Made by a program: the position numbers and the translations under genes. A DNA stretch of 64,000 bases from Lucinisca nassula (taxonomy: Eukaryota; Mollusca; Bivalvia; Lucinida; Lucinidae), in assembly GCA_963580285.1 (NCBI GenBank), contig OY757011.1, positions 201,455,644 through 201,519,643 on the forward strand, read 5' to 3'. Position 1 is the first letter of the stretch. Each line of letters opens with the position of its first letter. Under the pieces are notes generated by a model, which ran no database searches, was not told the DNA's origin, and was given only the letters and a program-made list of their open reading frames with translations. This document shows, one piece after another, positions 51,505 to 61,077 of the stretch.

Positions 51505-53734
51505 TAATGAAGAGTAGAATACTGTGATGTAACAAATACCCCTGGGGGGCACGCCTAGAGGTCACCAGAGGTCCAAAAGTAGGATTTTAGATATTTTTTT
51601 ATTGTTACAGACCTCCTCCTGGGCTCTTGAAATTGTCACAGTTAACAGCCCTATGGATGAGAACTCAGATTTTAATGTCACCCGCACCCTGGGGTCGAGG
51701 CCAGTGTTGGAGGGTTGAGGAAATCTTTTTTATACAAAATAGTTGTGTTTTGCATATTAAATAGAAGGCAATGAAGAGTAGAATAAAAACACAGAGTAAT
51801 GGTTGGTCGATTGTCTCTATGTCAAAGAAATAGTCCTGGACTGTGATTTGGACTGTTGTATTTAACCCTGAAATTCAGGTTTTAAGCAAATAGTGTAGAT
51901 CTTGATTAGACGCCGCGTTCTGTGGCCTCTGGTCTGGATCTACACTGTTTGTCAAGCCCAGCCTGTGATTCTAAGATAACCTACTTACGCAACACTCTAT
52001 TCTCATTGCGGTTATTTTTCTATAAAAATGGTTATTCCGACAAGTCGCGTTGAGCTTCTCACTGAAGAGCTTTTCTGCTTAGGAACTTTGGGTCAATCGA
52101 CACCAAAATGGCCGTGTTATTCAATTATGAGGTCAGAGTGTTGCGTACATGTAAGAGTGTTATCTGTAACAGGACTGGAATCATGTGTTGGGTTTTGCAA
52201 ACAGTGTAGGCTCAGATCAGACGCCGCAGACTGATCAGGGTCTTCACTGTTTGCATTATGAACAAGAATTTAAGGGTATACCGAAACAATCCAAATCCCT
52301 TTCACATGACCATTTTCCCAGCCATCAGCCAGCCAGTGCTGTCAGTGCTTTGATTTATTTACCCTCGAACCCCTCTCACCCTTGTGTTTCTGGAGTGCAC
52401 TCTTCCATTACTGAAGTTGGGCACGTCCATTCTACTAACTAGGGCATCTATGGTGAATCTCTGAATGGTAAGCAATGTATATTCCGATAACATAGCCCAG
52501 AGCCATCATATCAGGATCTACACTGCTTGCATGAGTATCTGTTCTGTTTGTTTGTGTGTTTGTTTGTTTGTCTGTATTGGAGTTTAACGGTCCAGTCAAC
52601 ACTGTTTAGGTAATTTTAAGCCGGTCAGTTTACCTATCCTCATTTTTCCTGGACAGGCTTATACGTATGCGGTTCACCAGTACAGTCGACATTCTTTCGC
52701 CAAAAACTGATAACTGCCCTTCTTGAATCAGCACAAGGAAGACATGATCATAGAACAGATTACATTATCAATCTCTAGGAAAGACTGTTGCCGACCCGGC
52801 AGGTGTTGAACCCGCAACCTCTTGATCACCAAGAAAGAAAAACTACATTTATCAAGTAGGTTTTTGGAAGGATTTTTTTTTTGTCATTCGACCCAGTTAC
52901 TAAGCATGGAAACTTTTTCTTGACTATCATTGATTGTAATAAATCCAGGTAACGGTTATTTTTAGAAAATAGATGCGATATTCTTATCGCTGTGAGGTCA
53001 GAGTGTTGCATTAGAGGATTATATACAGAATCTGGACTGGAACCAAACACTGTGTTGGGCAAACAATGAAGATCCAGATCAGGGTCGACACTGTTTACTT
53101 AAAATACTGGAATAAAAGGGACAAACAAAAAACAGTTTAACTTTTTTCTCAGTCTTCATACCCACCAGTGTTGTCAGTTGCGCTTTGATGGATTTAATTT
53201 GATTTAGCGTTTTGCCATTGTCAGTATTTTAGGTAGTATAATTGACCTGGTCAATGTTAAAAAGGTTCCAAAAATTTCAAATTGCTCACTCAGAGAATTT
53301 ATCTCTGCAGGATCAGTTACTAGGTAATCCATATACTGTTAAATAAATAATCTACTTGGGGAAGCCAGAAACTGGCAAAAATCGAGAAATCTGGGGTTAT
53401 ATTCTGAAGTGTACATTTTAGTCCTTTTGTAACGCTATGGTGTAAGAAAATAACGAACCATCGCCGAACGTTAAAGAGTGTTTGAGTAGCCTCAGAAAAA
53501 AGCGGCTTTTTGCGTTACGATTCCAAGTGATTACAATTCTAAGTGATTTATTGTAGAATAAATCACAGTTCCTTTTCGTTGCCTGTATAGGGGTTCTCAT
53601 GTTTAAAAACATGTAAACAACAAGAGGGTCAAACCAAATAAATATAAGCAATCTATGAATGGTGGTAGTCTATCTACATGCAAATATAATAGGTAGCACT
53701 GGGAGGTGCCGGGTTTTATCACTTGTTGACCGAG
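51505..53734. other. Non-coding DNA with several short palindromic repeats
   Basis: Fragments of one palindromic repeat (GCAAACAGTGTAGGCTCAGA, GGGTCTTCACTGTTTGC) occur at about 51885-51960, 52196-52255, 52485-52540 and 53055-53100. 52560-52690 is a partial GTTTAACG repeat. Near 53520-53575 is a fragment like the fold-back repeat. No gene was recognised in this stretch. Confidence 0.5.
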
Positions 53735-53744
53735 AGTAGTATAG

Positions 53745-53840
53745 GGCGCCACTATGGGGACCAGATTATGGGGACCAGATTATAGGGACTGGTCCCTATA
53801 ATTTTGTTGGTCCCCATAATCTGGTCCCCATAGTGACGCC
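53745..53840. repeat. Element 2 tip palindrome
   Basis: Arms of 33 bases (GGCGCCACTATGGGGACCAG... and its inverse) have one mismatch. The central 30 bases hold a second, nested palindrome, ATTATAGGGACTGGTCCCTA (53779 on). This probably marks the tip of the element. Confidence 0.85.
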
Positions 53841-54686
53841 ACTTGATGTAAGCTTGACTAGGCTAGAATGGATCTTGGGTGGTCAATAGTGTGTAAAATG
53901 GATACCTTCCGAGATGGACTGAGTGTTTTTGTGTTGATTACCTTGGTCCCTATAAATCTTCAGTTTCTGGAATTTATAGGGACCAAGTTTGAATTGACTT
54001 AGCTTTTGACTAAGGCTGAAAATAACTTAGTTTTTTTTTTGGTGATCTTTCAAGTAGATCCATGTGTTTGTGTTGATTACATTGGTCCCTATAAACTTTC
54101 AGTTTTTGAAATTTATAGGGACCAAGCCTAAAATGACTTGGTCCCTATAAATTTGATGTTTGATGAAATTATAGGGACCGAGCTTGAAAATGACTTAGTC
54201 TTTTGTTGGAAATCTTTCAAGAGGTCCAGGGATACCACAAGATGACATTATGTTGTTCTTGTTTCTCAAGACTTCATAGTGTCATGCTTATATATTGAGG
54301 CTATCTAGTAGCAAGTTTCTATGAGAAATAAAAAATCTTGTATCTCAAGACTTTATATTTCTTCATCAATAGAAACTTGACTGTCAAGCGTCAAGTGGTT
54401 TGGCAAATATATTGAGGCTTGATAGTAGCAAACTTCTGGATATAGATCTTGTATCTCAAGATCTATTTTTGTTTCATTAGTTTGACTATGAAGCGTCAGT
54501 GGATGTTATTTCTAGCCATCTGAAGTTTACATACTACTACCTCTTCGAAATGAAGAGGGGTGAAAAGACAAGAAAGATTGGTGAACAGTTTTAATTTTAT
54601 TTGTCCCGCTAACTAACTTGATTACGATGAACAGAGGATTAGGACCGTCCCTCTGCCCTCGTTTACAATTTGAAACCTTAACATAT
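53841..54686. promoter_or_regulatory. Element 2 terminal region with iterated inverted repeats
   Basis: Three inverted pairs of the same core, GGTCCCTATAA and TTATAGGGACC, lie at 53942-53987, 54082-54125 and 54138-54182, with loops of about 12-16 bases, plus a fourth inside the tip palindrome. A different stretch of about 120 bases (AAGACTTTATA..., GGCTTGATAGTAGC) is partly duplicated at 54300-54500. Repeated factor-binding or origin sites are likely, but no function is proven. Confidence 0.7.
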
Positions 54687-55298
54687 TTACAGCATCAAAT
54701 ACATGGGGTATTTCTTTGATAAACAATGTGTATTTCTCAAACATTTGCAAGCTTGAATTCTATGTTTGTAAAGAAACTTTGGAGTTGGCACGTCATTTTG
54801 TGTCCAGATCAATTTGCCATAATTAGACTTAATTTGTGTCCAGATCAATTTGCCATAATTAGCACTGAACCATCTGTCAATATCTCTGTCATTTTGGTAT
54901 AAGTCTTCTCCTGTGCCATACAGTTCCCCATGAATAGCTTTCTTCAAGTCTAATCCTTTTTCAAGTTGATGAATAATGTAAATACACCACATTCCACAGT
55001 TGTGACTCCATGGACTTTGTAATGGTTCTGTATTTTGAATCCAACTTCTGGAATTTCTTCGGATGAAAGGTAGAATATAGTCTTCTTCTGGTGGCATGCC
55101 ATAAGAATCAAAGTAGATGGCTTGATGGCCTCTGAAGTATACGGTAACCCAATGTTCTCCTGGTTCATCTGAATTGTCAGTGTTTATAATATAGGCTTTC
55201 ATGTCTAGAGGTTTCTTCTCTGGTAAGAGATTTTTGTCACATACATCTCCATTTACAGGCATATGGTATAGAATTTTCCTCAGTTCATGTGTCTCCAT
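54687..55298 (-). CDS. Element 2 adenain-like cysteine protease (203 aa)
   Basis: Maturation protease that would cleave capsid precursors. The start at 55298 (METHELRKILYHMPV) is chosen because it follows the upstream gene closely; an in-frame ATG at 55361 would add 21 residues. The triad of the adenovirus protease family is visible: His49 (PGEHWVTVYF), Asp64 (IYFDSYGMPP), Gln94 (QSPWSHN) and Cys101 (HNCGMWCIYI). Near the C terminus a 12-residue unit (NYGKLIWTQIKS) is repeated, which reflects a 36-bp tandem duplication at about 54793-54860. Nearest gene to the tip. Confidence 0.88.
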   Translation of the reverse strand: METHELRKILYHMPVNGDVCDKNLLPEKKPLDMKAYIINTDNSDEPGEHWVTVYFRGHQAIYFDSYGMPPEEDYILPFIRRNSRSWIQNTEPLQSPWSHNCGMWCIYIIHQLEKGLDLKKAIHGELYGTGEDLYQNDRDIDRWFSANYGKLIWTQIKSNYGKLIWTQNDVPTPKFLYKHRIQACKCLRNTHCLSKKYPMYLML

Positions 55299-55885
55299 TT
55301 TTCTGGTGATGTCTCCGATGGAGTAGCTTCTATTAATTTCTGTTTCCAAAAGTCTCTCCACTCGTTGTAGTCAGGTTTTCTTCCGTATCTGTTATGACTG
55401 TTTTTCAGGAACATCCAGTTTTTATAGGCTTCGACTTTTTCAGATGGTGTTAAATGGTCCAATCCTGTCATAGCAGTATATTCTTTTCTTCTTTCTTCTG
55501 ATGGTACTTCATCCAGGAGCAACTCGTCCCATTTTTGGATGACATCGTAGATGTTGAGATTATTCAGGGCATGGATATGTATACCATAGTCTGTTATCCA
55601 TTCGTTTGGTTTTGTCCACAAGCACAAGTCATGGTATTTCTGACTGGGATGATTTATTCTACATCCTTGGCACTGGTGACGGGCATAGTCAAATATAGCA
55701 GTCATCAAGTTGATCTTCATGGCTCGTATAAGGGTATCTTTAATCCATTTTTGTCGTCCCAGTGTTTCATTGTCTTCTGATAATCCCTCAAATTCTTTTT
55801 GTAGCATGCCATTTCCAGATGAAGTAGAATCTGACCATAGTAGATAATCCCTCAGTTCTTCTTCAATATAGTATCCACTATGCAT
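55280..55885 (-). CDS. Element 2 Cys-rich protein of unknown function (201 aa)
   Basis: No function is recognised. A Cys/His cluster CQGCRINHPSQKYHDLCLW (about residues 72-90) resembles a metal site. The N-terminal part is acidic (EEELRDYLLWSDSTSSGNGM), and a Trp-rich tail ends EWRDFWKQKLIEATPSETSP. I recall similar proteins beside capsid genes of molluscan Polintons. It overlaps the protease start by 19 bases and lies 9 bases after the capsid gene, so it is probably expressed with virion genes. Confidence 0.7.
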   Translation of the reverse strand: MHSGYYIEEELRDYLLWSDSTSSGNGMLQKEFEGLSEDNETLGRQKWIKDTLIRAMKINLMTAIFDYARHQCQGCRINHPSQKYHDLCLWTKPNEWITDYGIHIHALNNLNIYDVIQKWDELLLDEVPSEERRKEYTAMTGLDHLTPSEKVEAYKNWMFLKNSHNRYGRKPDYNEWRDFWKQKLIEATPSETSPEKWRHMN

Positions 55886-55894
55886 CTTTTTTTT

Positions 55895-57190
55895 TCAGTA
55901 GTCTGTGATTACTTCTCTGAGTCCATTAATTTCTATCAGATTGTCAAATTCAGCATACACAATGACGTTGATAGTCTTTGCGAGCGAATTGGCAAACTGA
56001 AGTTCTAGTCTCAGGTTTCCAGTTTTTATAGGGTGGAGATGACTCTGGTCAGCAGCTTGATCAGGTGTGAAGTCATATCCCCAGAATGTGTATCCGTCTT
56101 TGTAATCCTCGTAATCGATGTTACAATTCTGAACTTGGTCTCGACTACTCAGAGCCTGATACAGTGACATGTATGATCGAAGATACTCGTTTCTGGTGAA
56201 GTTAGGTTCAAAGGGTCTGCCATAGATATTATGTCCATCGAGTGTGACATCCAATTTACTGAGATTGAAAGGTTGGAAGTTAAAGGGGTTCGTGGGAAAT
56301 GTGCCATTGAATGTTTCATTAGGAACCATGCCAATGAACAATCGTTTTGGAAGTTGACCCTGGAACAGATGGTCTTCAATTTTAGATCTGAGTCCAGTAC
56401 CAATGGTAAATGTTTTCACCTCAACTCTTCTGATGGGGAATTTGGCATTATGTTGAGCAATGCTCTGATTCAAATCGTTTGTGATTGCTGGTAGAAGTTG
56501 TACATTTCTCACTGACAGTTTGGCTACATCAATTTTGAGTACTACAGGGTAACCATCCTCAGCCATGATACAAAATTGAGGAGATGCTCTGTTAAGTCTG
56601 AGTTTGATTTCGATCCCATTCGGAAGATATTTGTCTTGCATGGCCAGATCTAAATGTAATCGGCCCATTAGTTCCAAAGATTTACTTTGTTTTGTAGCTT
56701 CACCTCGGCCTTTTTTTATGTTATCACATTCAAAATCCTCAAATCTCCCAGGTTCATCTTCATACCAATGCTCTGCAGCTTTTAACTGATTGTCTTTGAC
56801 ATCTGCTCCAAAGGAAAATAAGTTTTCTATGTAGGCTCTGTACGGATATGTATCCATATTACTTGTGACCAGTTTATTATTCAGGTACAAATCGATGCTA
56901 CTGAACATACTGTGAAAGAAGTTGTTGATAGGGGCAACCTTTTTGTCCTCAATATTAGTTCCATCTGGTTTCAGGATTCTACATTTCAGATAAAGATAAG
57001 TTTGAGATAAATCTGTATAATATTCAGTATGGGGTGGAACCAAAAATTCAATGGGTGCCTGATAACTATCCAGGGAAGCAATAGGATGATAATCAGTCCA
57101 CTGAGTTTCTTGCATAGTTGTCATTGTCGGAGGAACGGATTGCATTTCCAGCTCCGTTTTGCTGCACTCACAAGAACCTGATTGCATCAT
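55895..57190 (-). CDS. Element 2 major capsid protein (431 aa)
   Basis: Double jelly-roll (hexon-like) capsid protein of the type annotated in invertebrates as F54H12.2-like. Evidence is length, beta-rich sequence and family blocks: TEYYTDLSQTYLYLKCRI, VAPINNFFHSMFSSIDLYLN (the asparagine-rich loop 'NNFFHSMFSSIDLYLN' is very typical), TYPYRAYIENLFSFGADVK and GIEIKLRLNRASPQFCIM. The C-terminal part is GNLRLELQFANSLAKTINVI. It lies in an operon-like series and shares one base (TAATG type) with the basic protein gene upstream. No membrane segment. Confidence 0.85.
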   Translation of the reverse strand: MMQSGSCECSKTELEMQSVPPTMTTMQETQWTDYHPIASLDSYQAPIEFLVPPHTEYYTDLSQTYLYLKCRILKPDGTNIEDKKVAPINNFFHSMFSSIDLYLNNKLVTSNMDTYPYRAYIENLFSFGADVKDNQLKAAEHWYEDEPGRFEDFECDNIKKGRGEATKQSKSLELMGRLHLDLAMQDKYLPNGIEIKLRLNRASPQFCIMAEDGYPVVLKIDVAKLSVRNVQLLPAITNDLNQSIAQHNAKFPIRRVEVKTFTIGTGLRSKIEDHLFQGQLPKRLFIGMVPNETFNGTFPTNPFNFQPFNLSKLDVTLDGHNIYGRPFEPNFTRNEYLRSYMSLYQALSSRDQVQNCNIDYEDYKDGYTFWGYDFTPDQAADQSHLHPIKTGNLRLELQFANSLAKTINVIVYAEFDNLIEINGLREVITDY

Positions 57191-57633
57191 TATTGATCGA
57201 AAATATCTTTCGGAAATTTAAGATTTTTTGGAATAGCAGTTGAGTTTTTCTTTTTTTGACCCTTCTTAACACCTTGACGTTTAGTCTTAGACTGATTCTT
57301 TTTAGATTTGCCTTTTGATTTTATACCCCCACTTAATTCACCAAGAGCTGATTTTCCTAGAGATTTCAAACTTTGTTTGCCTCTTTGTTTCAAAACTTGT
57401 TTGATATTTTGACCTTCCAACATATCGCGAAGAGCACCTAGTCCCTCCCTTTTTGCAACTTGTTTTGCACTTTTTATTCCTGCTTGTGCTAGAGGTTTCA
57501 AAATGGGAACAACACTTCGCATTGCTGTTTTAAATATTGAACCTAAACCATGGCCATATTGTCTTGAGACACCTCGATAGACGGGAAAGTCTTTAAACCC
57601 CGCTCCAGACTGGTGATAATGAATAGTACGCAT
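57190..57633 (-). CDS. Element 2 basic virion protein, pVI/pX-like (147 aa)
   Basis: Very basic protein with a Gly-rich N-terminal block GLGSIFKTAMRSVVPILKPL and a helical middle (QAGIKSAKQVAKREGLGALR). A Lys/Arg/Gln-rich tail follows (SKGKSKKNQSKTKRQGVKKG). This resembles adenovirus pVI/pX-like proteins reported in Polintons, which bind DNA or act on membranes; the exact role is inferred. One-base overlaps on each side (with the capsid and penton genes). Confidence 0.7.
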   Translation of the reverse strand: MRTIHYHQSGAGFKDFPVYRGVSRQYGHGLGSIFKTAMRSVVPILKPLAQAGIKSAKQVAKREGLGALRDMLEGQNIKQVLKQRGKQSLKSLGKSALGELSGGIKSKGKSKKNQSKTKRQGVKKGQKKKNSTAIPKNLKFPKDIFDQ

Positions 57634-58493
57634 TATTGTTCTTTTTTTCTGAAGTGTAGTTTGATCAATGTCTTTCCAGTAATGAATGGAATATCATTAC
57701 CTGTATCGCCTTTTATACTAATGTAAACTTGATCAATGAAGGATTTTGCCACTGGAACGTAATGCAAGTTGAGAAATTCTTGATGGAAATGAATTTCACC
57801 AGTTGTATTTGCAAATGGAACTACTCTTAAAATGGGAGCTGTTATATGTCCTATGTTTGTGTAACCGGCCACATCGGAATACACAAAGAAGCGACTGTTA
57901 TGAATATTCAAGTCAACACCATATTTGAATTTGACAGCATCGTTGCCTAATGGTTCTCCGTGAAATTGTTTATCGATGCCTAAAATGATTGCTAATGGTG
58001 TTGGAAATACTATCTGAATTTGATTTGTGTAATTTGAACCAGAAGGATACTCTACAGCAACCTTGATGCGTTTTAATTGACTTCTGTATTCAAGATGAAT
58101 TTTAATGTTGTGTTGAGTCAAAATCTTTTGAATACGACTCTCAAGTGCATTTTTCATTTCCATAATCAAATGTTCAGGGTTAGTATAATTTCCTGTTGGA
58201 AAGGTTACTTTATAATCTGAACATTTTTTTGTTTGTTTGCAAATTTCATGTCTTAAGTGATCAAACTTTATGTCAATGAAAGCATTATTTGTTAATCGAA
58301 GAAAGAAAAAATTATTTTTATCTGTGATATTCATGATTTCACCTGGTGTTATTATTTCTGCTAAAGCTACCTCCCAATTTTGTTTGTCAATTTGAATAGG
58401 ACAATCTAATTTGACTTTGAAAGTAGATTGAGTATTTTGTGGGAAGGTGTCTAAAGAACTGTCACTTAATAATGTCAAGTAAAATTCTTTCAT
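57633..58493 (-). CDS. Element 2 penton-like minor capsid protein (286 aa)
   Basis: Predicted vertex protein. Its start MKEFYLTLLSDSSLDTFPQN and FKVKLDCPIQIDKQNWEVAL with LAEIITPGEIMNI are the familiar opening of the Polinton penton, and a long beta-rich body follows (PSGSNYTNQIQIVFPTPLAI, LGIDKQFHGEPL). The end is SFIDQVYISIKGDTGNDIPF. It lies between the basic protein and the small membrane protein, with which it overlaps by 4 bases. Confidence 0.8.
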   Translation of the reverse strand: MKEFYLTLLSDSSLDTFPQNTQSTFKVKLDCPIQIDKQNWEVALAEIITPGEIMNITDKNNFFFLRLTNNAFIDIKFDHLRHEICKQTKKCSDYKVTFPTGNYTNPEHLIMEMKNALESRIQKILTQHNIKIHLEYRSQLKRIKVAVEYPSGSNYTNQIQIVFPTPLAIILGIDKQFHGEPLGNDAVKFKYGVDLNIHNSRFFVYSDVAGYTNIGHITAPILRVVPFANTTGEIHFHQEFLNLHYVPVAKSFIDQVYISIKGDTGNDIPFITGKTLIKLHFRKKEQ

Positions 58494-58777
58494 GGTTTTT
58501 GTTTTTCCTCAGGGAGAGACGATGAAATCGGAGTTTGTCTTTTGAATTTTAATCCTGGGGATGGTAAAATGTATCCAACAGAGCTACTGAGTAATATCAA
58601 CCACAATTCTTTGTCTGGACTTCTTAAACTGATTTGTACCAATGAGGTGATAATGATAGCATAAACAACAATAATTTGAGCCAAAAATGTTAAGCGATTT
58701 TTTGCTAATATTCCTTGACTACCGTCTGCAGATTGTAAAGAAGCAGTGTCACGCACGAATGAGCTTCTGAAATTCAT
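58490..58777 (-). CDS. Element 2 small membrane protein (95 aa)
   Basis: The start at 58777 (MNFRSSFVRDTASLQSADGS) avoids the integrase overlap that the earlier ATG at 58816 would require. Two hydrophobic stretches are seen: LTFLAQIIVVYAIIITSLVQ (about residues 30-50) and LWLILLSSSVGYILPSPG (about 58-75). It is a likely two-span virion membrane protein. It overlaps the penton gene by 4 bases. The function is unknown. Confidence 0.65.
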   Translation of the reverse strand: MNFRSSFVRDTASLQSADGSQGILAKNRLTFLAQIIVVYAIIITSLVQISLRSPDKELWLILLSSSVGYILPSPGLKFKRQTPISSSLPEEKQKP

Positions 58778-58788
58778 GTTCACCGTTT

Positions 58789-59853
58789 TTATAGAAGATC
58801 TGATTCTAAAATCCAACTATCAAATTTAGATGGATACCCTTTCCAGTGAACTTTTATTTCTTTGATCCACTTTTTACCAATTTTACGTTTTCTGCGATCT
58901 ATGATAGATTCAATTTCGAATATTTGATCTTTTTCTACACGTTGTAACTCTTGCGAGTAAAAAGTGCCTTTGACTACTTCACCATCTAGATCTACTATTT
59001 TATAGGTTTCAGGATTTTGATGTTTGTACACAGCCGAAATTTGAAACAACTCTTGTGTCCAGTTTGGTAAATAACCTTTATCAAAAGTACGTTTTGTCTT
59101 GTTAATGCGAACATAATCACTGACTTTTAATTTTGGACTTTGATGTTTTTGTTTCTTTCCAAATAAATTTTCTGACACTACAACTTCGTTTTTGCTAGTA
59201 ACAGATGCAGGTGCACATTTGATACTTCGATGATATGCATGGTTGTAACCATGAACTAATTTTGGAAGTACATCGATATATCTCAGCGTACGATGATGTG
59301 TAAAATATTTCCACATGCGACTTTTCAAAGTTCTTTGAAATCTTTCGACAATACTGGCTTTAGTTTCAGGATTTTCTGTCGTGAAAAAATGAATCTTTTT
59401 TGACTTTAAAAAATTCTGAAAATTTTTATTTTTAAATTCTGTTCCCTTATCAGACTGGAGGCTTTTTGGACTGCGTTTTTTCAAGATCAATTTGAATGCT
59501 TTGATCAAAGTTTTACCCGTCTTATCTTTGATGGGAACAACCCAGGCAAATTTGGAAAATACATCAATGACACAAAGCAAGTATCGGTGTTTGTCATTGA
59601 ACTTAGACATACTTGATACATCTGCTAAATCTGCTTGCCATTGATAATCGATTCCTGCAACTACAGTTTTTCGACGTTTGAATTTTCTTCGAATAGGTTT
59701 ATGCAAAGTGTACGTCTTTTGTTTCCTCAACCAATCCCTGACATCTTTAAGTTTTACTTTTTTAGAAGTTTTTCTAGCTAACTGGAATAAAGCTTGTTCT
59801 CCAGCATAGGCAGCAGGACTTTTAGGATCATAATATAATTTTTCAAACTTCAT
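58789..59853 (-). CDS. Element 2 integrase with C-terminal chromodomain (354 aa)
   Basis: DDE integrase. The N terminus YYDPKSPAAYAGEQALFQLA is typical of Polintons. The catalytic triad is D75 (QWQADLADVS), D135 (LQSDKGTEFKN) and E170 (KASIVERFQRTLKSRM), 34 residues apart for the last two. An SH3-like part (KLKVSDYVRINKTKRTFDKG) and a chromodomain follow: FEIESIIDRRKRKIGKKW, IKVHWKGYPSKFDSWILESD (about 312-352). The chromodomain could steer insertion toward marked histones, as proposed for such integrases; this is inference here. It overlaps the upstream gene by 4 bases. Confidence 0.93.
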   Translation of the reverse strand: MKFEKLYYDPKSPAAYAGEQALFQLARKTSKKVKLKDVRDWLRKQKTYTLHKPIRRKFKRRKTVVAGIDYQWQADLADVSSMSKFNDKHRYLLCVIDVFSKFAWVVPIKDKTGKTLIKAFKLILKKRSPKSLQSDKGTEFKNKNFQNFLKSKKIHFFTTENPETKASIVERFQRTLKSRMWKYFTHHRTLRYIDVLPKLVHGYNHAYHRSIKCAPASVTSKNEVVVSENLFGKKQKHQSPKLKVSDYVRINKTKRTFDKGYLPNWTQELFQISAVYKHQNPETYKIVDLDGEVVKGTFYSQELQRVEKDQIFEIESIIDRRKRKIGKKWIKEIKVHWKGYPSKFDSWILESDLL

Positions 59854-60626
59854 TTTTCATCATAGGTTAACCATTTAGGTATGAAAGGACCTTCCATTTC
59901 TTCTTCTTTTATATGTTTTCTCGCTAATCGCCTTACGTGTTTTTTGACTGAGGGCAGATCATATTTACGCTGTTTTGTATAGGGAGTCCCTAGTTTATGA
60001 CGTTTTGATTTTGGAGGAGTCACAAAGACATCCTCTGGTGATTGTTCAGGAGGAGGAAGCTGATGTTCGTGCATCCATTCCCATCTGTCTCTATTGCCTA
60101 CCACATCTTGAGGAATATTCAATTCTCTCAATCCTTGTGCAAAAGCTTGCCAACCCGTGGGCTCAATACCTTTCCTATGTCTGATCACATCATTGACCAA
60201 GTCGATTATGTTAGAACCAGGAATAGGTTTTCCATACATCTTGACTGTACCATCATCATCCCAAGCTATGTTTTTATTTTCTTGCAACATAGAAAGCAAA
60301 AGCTGAGCTTTTCTTTTCATGGTGGAAGGAACACTGTCAATAATGTGCTGATCAATCTTCTTAGGTTGCAGAACAGGCTGGGAAAGGGAAACTGAAGGTT
60401 CTTTTAAAGCTTTTTTATGAGCCGTCTTAAATTTATGCAAAGTTTCACCAAACAACTGAGACTTTTCTGATTCCGAGATTTCATTATTACTCATAACAGA
60501 AGACAAGTCGTTTTGAAGATTAGCAGTAGCCGAAACTTCAGGATCAGGTGGTAATCTAGGTTTCTGAATTTGTTCCTCTTTCCAACGTTTCATATCTTCC
60601 CAAAGTTTGAATGGGACAATAGCCAT
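59850..60626 (-). CDS. Element 2 conserved Polinton protein of unknown function (258 aa)
   Basis: The start at 60626 (MAIVPFKLWEDMKRWKEEQ) follows the upstream stop as TAAAATG; open codons upstream reach 60665. Blocks are VPSTMKRKAQLLLSMLQENK, WDDDGTVKMYGKPIPGSNII with DLVNDVIRHRK, and a basic C-terminal region (KHVRRLARKHIKEEEM). The PIPGSNIIDLVND block is, as I remember, a widely shared block of Polinton proteins of unknown role. The protein is soluble and acidic/basic mixed. Confidence 0.68.
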   Translation of the reverse strand: MAIVPFKLWEDMKRWKEEQIQKPRLPPDPEVSATANLQNDLSSVMSNNEISESEKSQLFGETLHKFKTAHKKALKEPSVSLSQPVLQPKKIDQHIIDSVPSTMKRKAQLLLSMLQENKNIAWDDDGTVKMYGKPIPGSNIIDLVNDVIRHRKGIEPTGWQAFAQGLRELNIPQDVVGNRDRWEWMHEHQLPPPEQSPEDVFVTPPKSKRHKLGTPYTKQRKYDLPSVKKHVRRLARKHIKEEEMEGPFIPKWLTYDEK

Positions 60627-60627
60627 T

Positions 60628-61026
60628 TTACGCCCTTCCATGATTTGGATTAAGAAGGCCACCAAGGACAGATCCTATGAGTGGGGCAATCAAAGGTTTG
60701 AGTAACAATCCTAGTAAAGCCCCGCCTTTCTGATTAATGATTTTCTTTTTTGCTGCAACAGGGACCTGTTTTGTACTCAGCAAACGAACATGCTGTTTTC
60801 TAGATTGTAAGTGTTGTTTCTGAGCTTTAGTTAGATGTACATTGCCTTTTATAATGTTTAAGCAACATTCTCCAACACAATCGATCACTTCTTTGGGTGA
60901 ATCATTGATTATTTTTTGACGAAATTTTGGAGGTAACTGACAAAGTCCTTCTAAAAAAGGACCATATTTATTAATCAAAGAAGTTTTCTTTTTTCTCAGA
61001 GTTTTCCTTTTACGTACGGCCGTCAT
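60628..61026 (-). CDS. Element 2 basic protein with hydrophobic tail (132 aa)
   Basis: The N terminus is very basic (RKRKTLRKKKTSLINKYG), with Cys pairs DCVGECCLNIIKG in the middle. The tail is amphipathic or hydrophobic (GGALLGLLLKPLIAPLIGSV). It shares with the next gene the order helix, HLQSRKQHVRLLSTKQV, then KKKIINQKGGALLGLLL. A TATA-like ATATAAAAG lies at 61069-61077. Possibly membrane-active, by analogy with adenovirus pVI-like proteins. Confidence 0.65.
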   Translation of the reverse strand: MTAVRKRKTLRKKKTSLINKYGPFLEGLCQLPPKFRQKIINDSPKEVIDCVGECCLNIIKGNVHLTKAQKQHLQSRKQHVRLLSTKQVPVAAKKKIINQKGGALLGLLLKPLIAPLIGSVLGGLLNPNHGRA

Positions 61027-61068
61027 GATTGTCGTGATACACTATGAAGAATCCCAGTCGAACATGGG

Positions 61069-61077
61069 CTTTTATAT
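61069..61077 (-). promoter_or_regulatory. TATA-like box before the 132-aa gene
   Basis: ATATAAAAG on the minus strand, about 43-50 bases before the ATG at 61026, overlapping the stop codon of the preceding gene. The same nine bases occur before the ATG at 61773. Confidence 0.6.

Noticed and set aside
51505..53734. A host gene in the longest repeat-poor stretch
   Set aside because: Only short frames were found, without splice-site-bounded exons or any recognisable protein similarity.
55535..56789. Plus-strand frames of 60-87 codons
   Set aside because: They are antisense shadows of the Element 2 capsid and Cys-rich genes.
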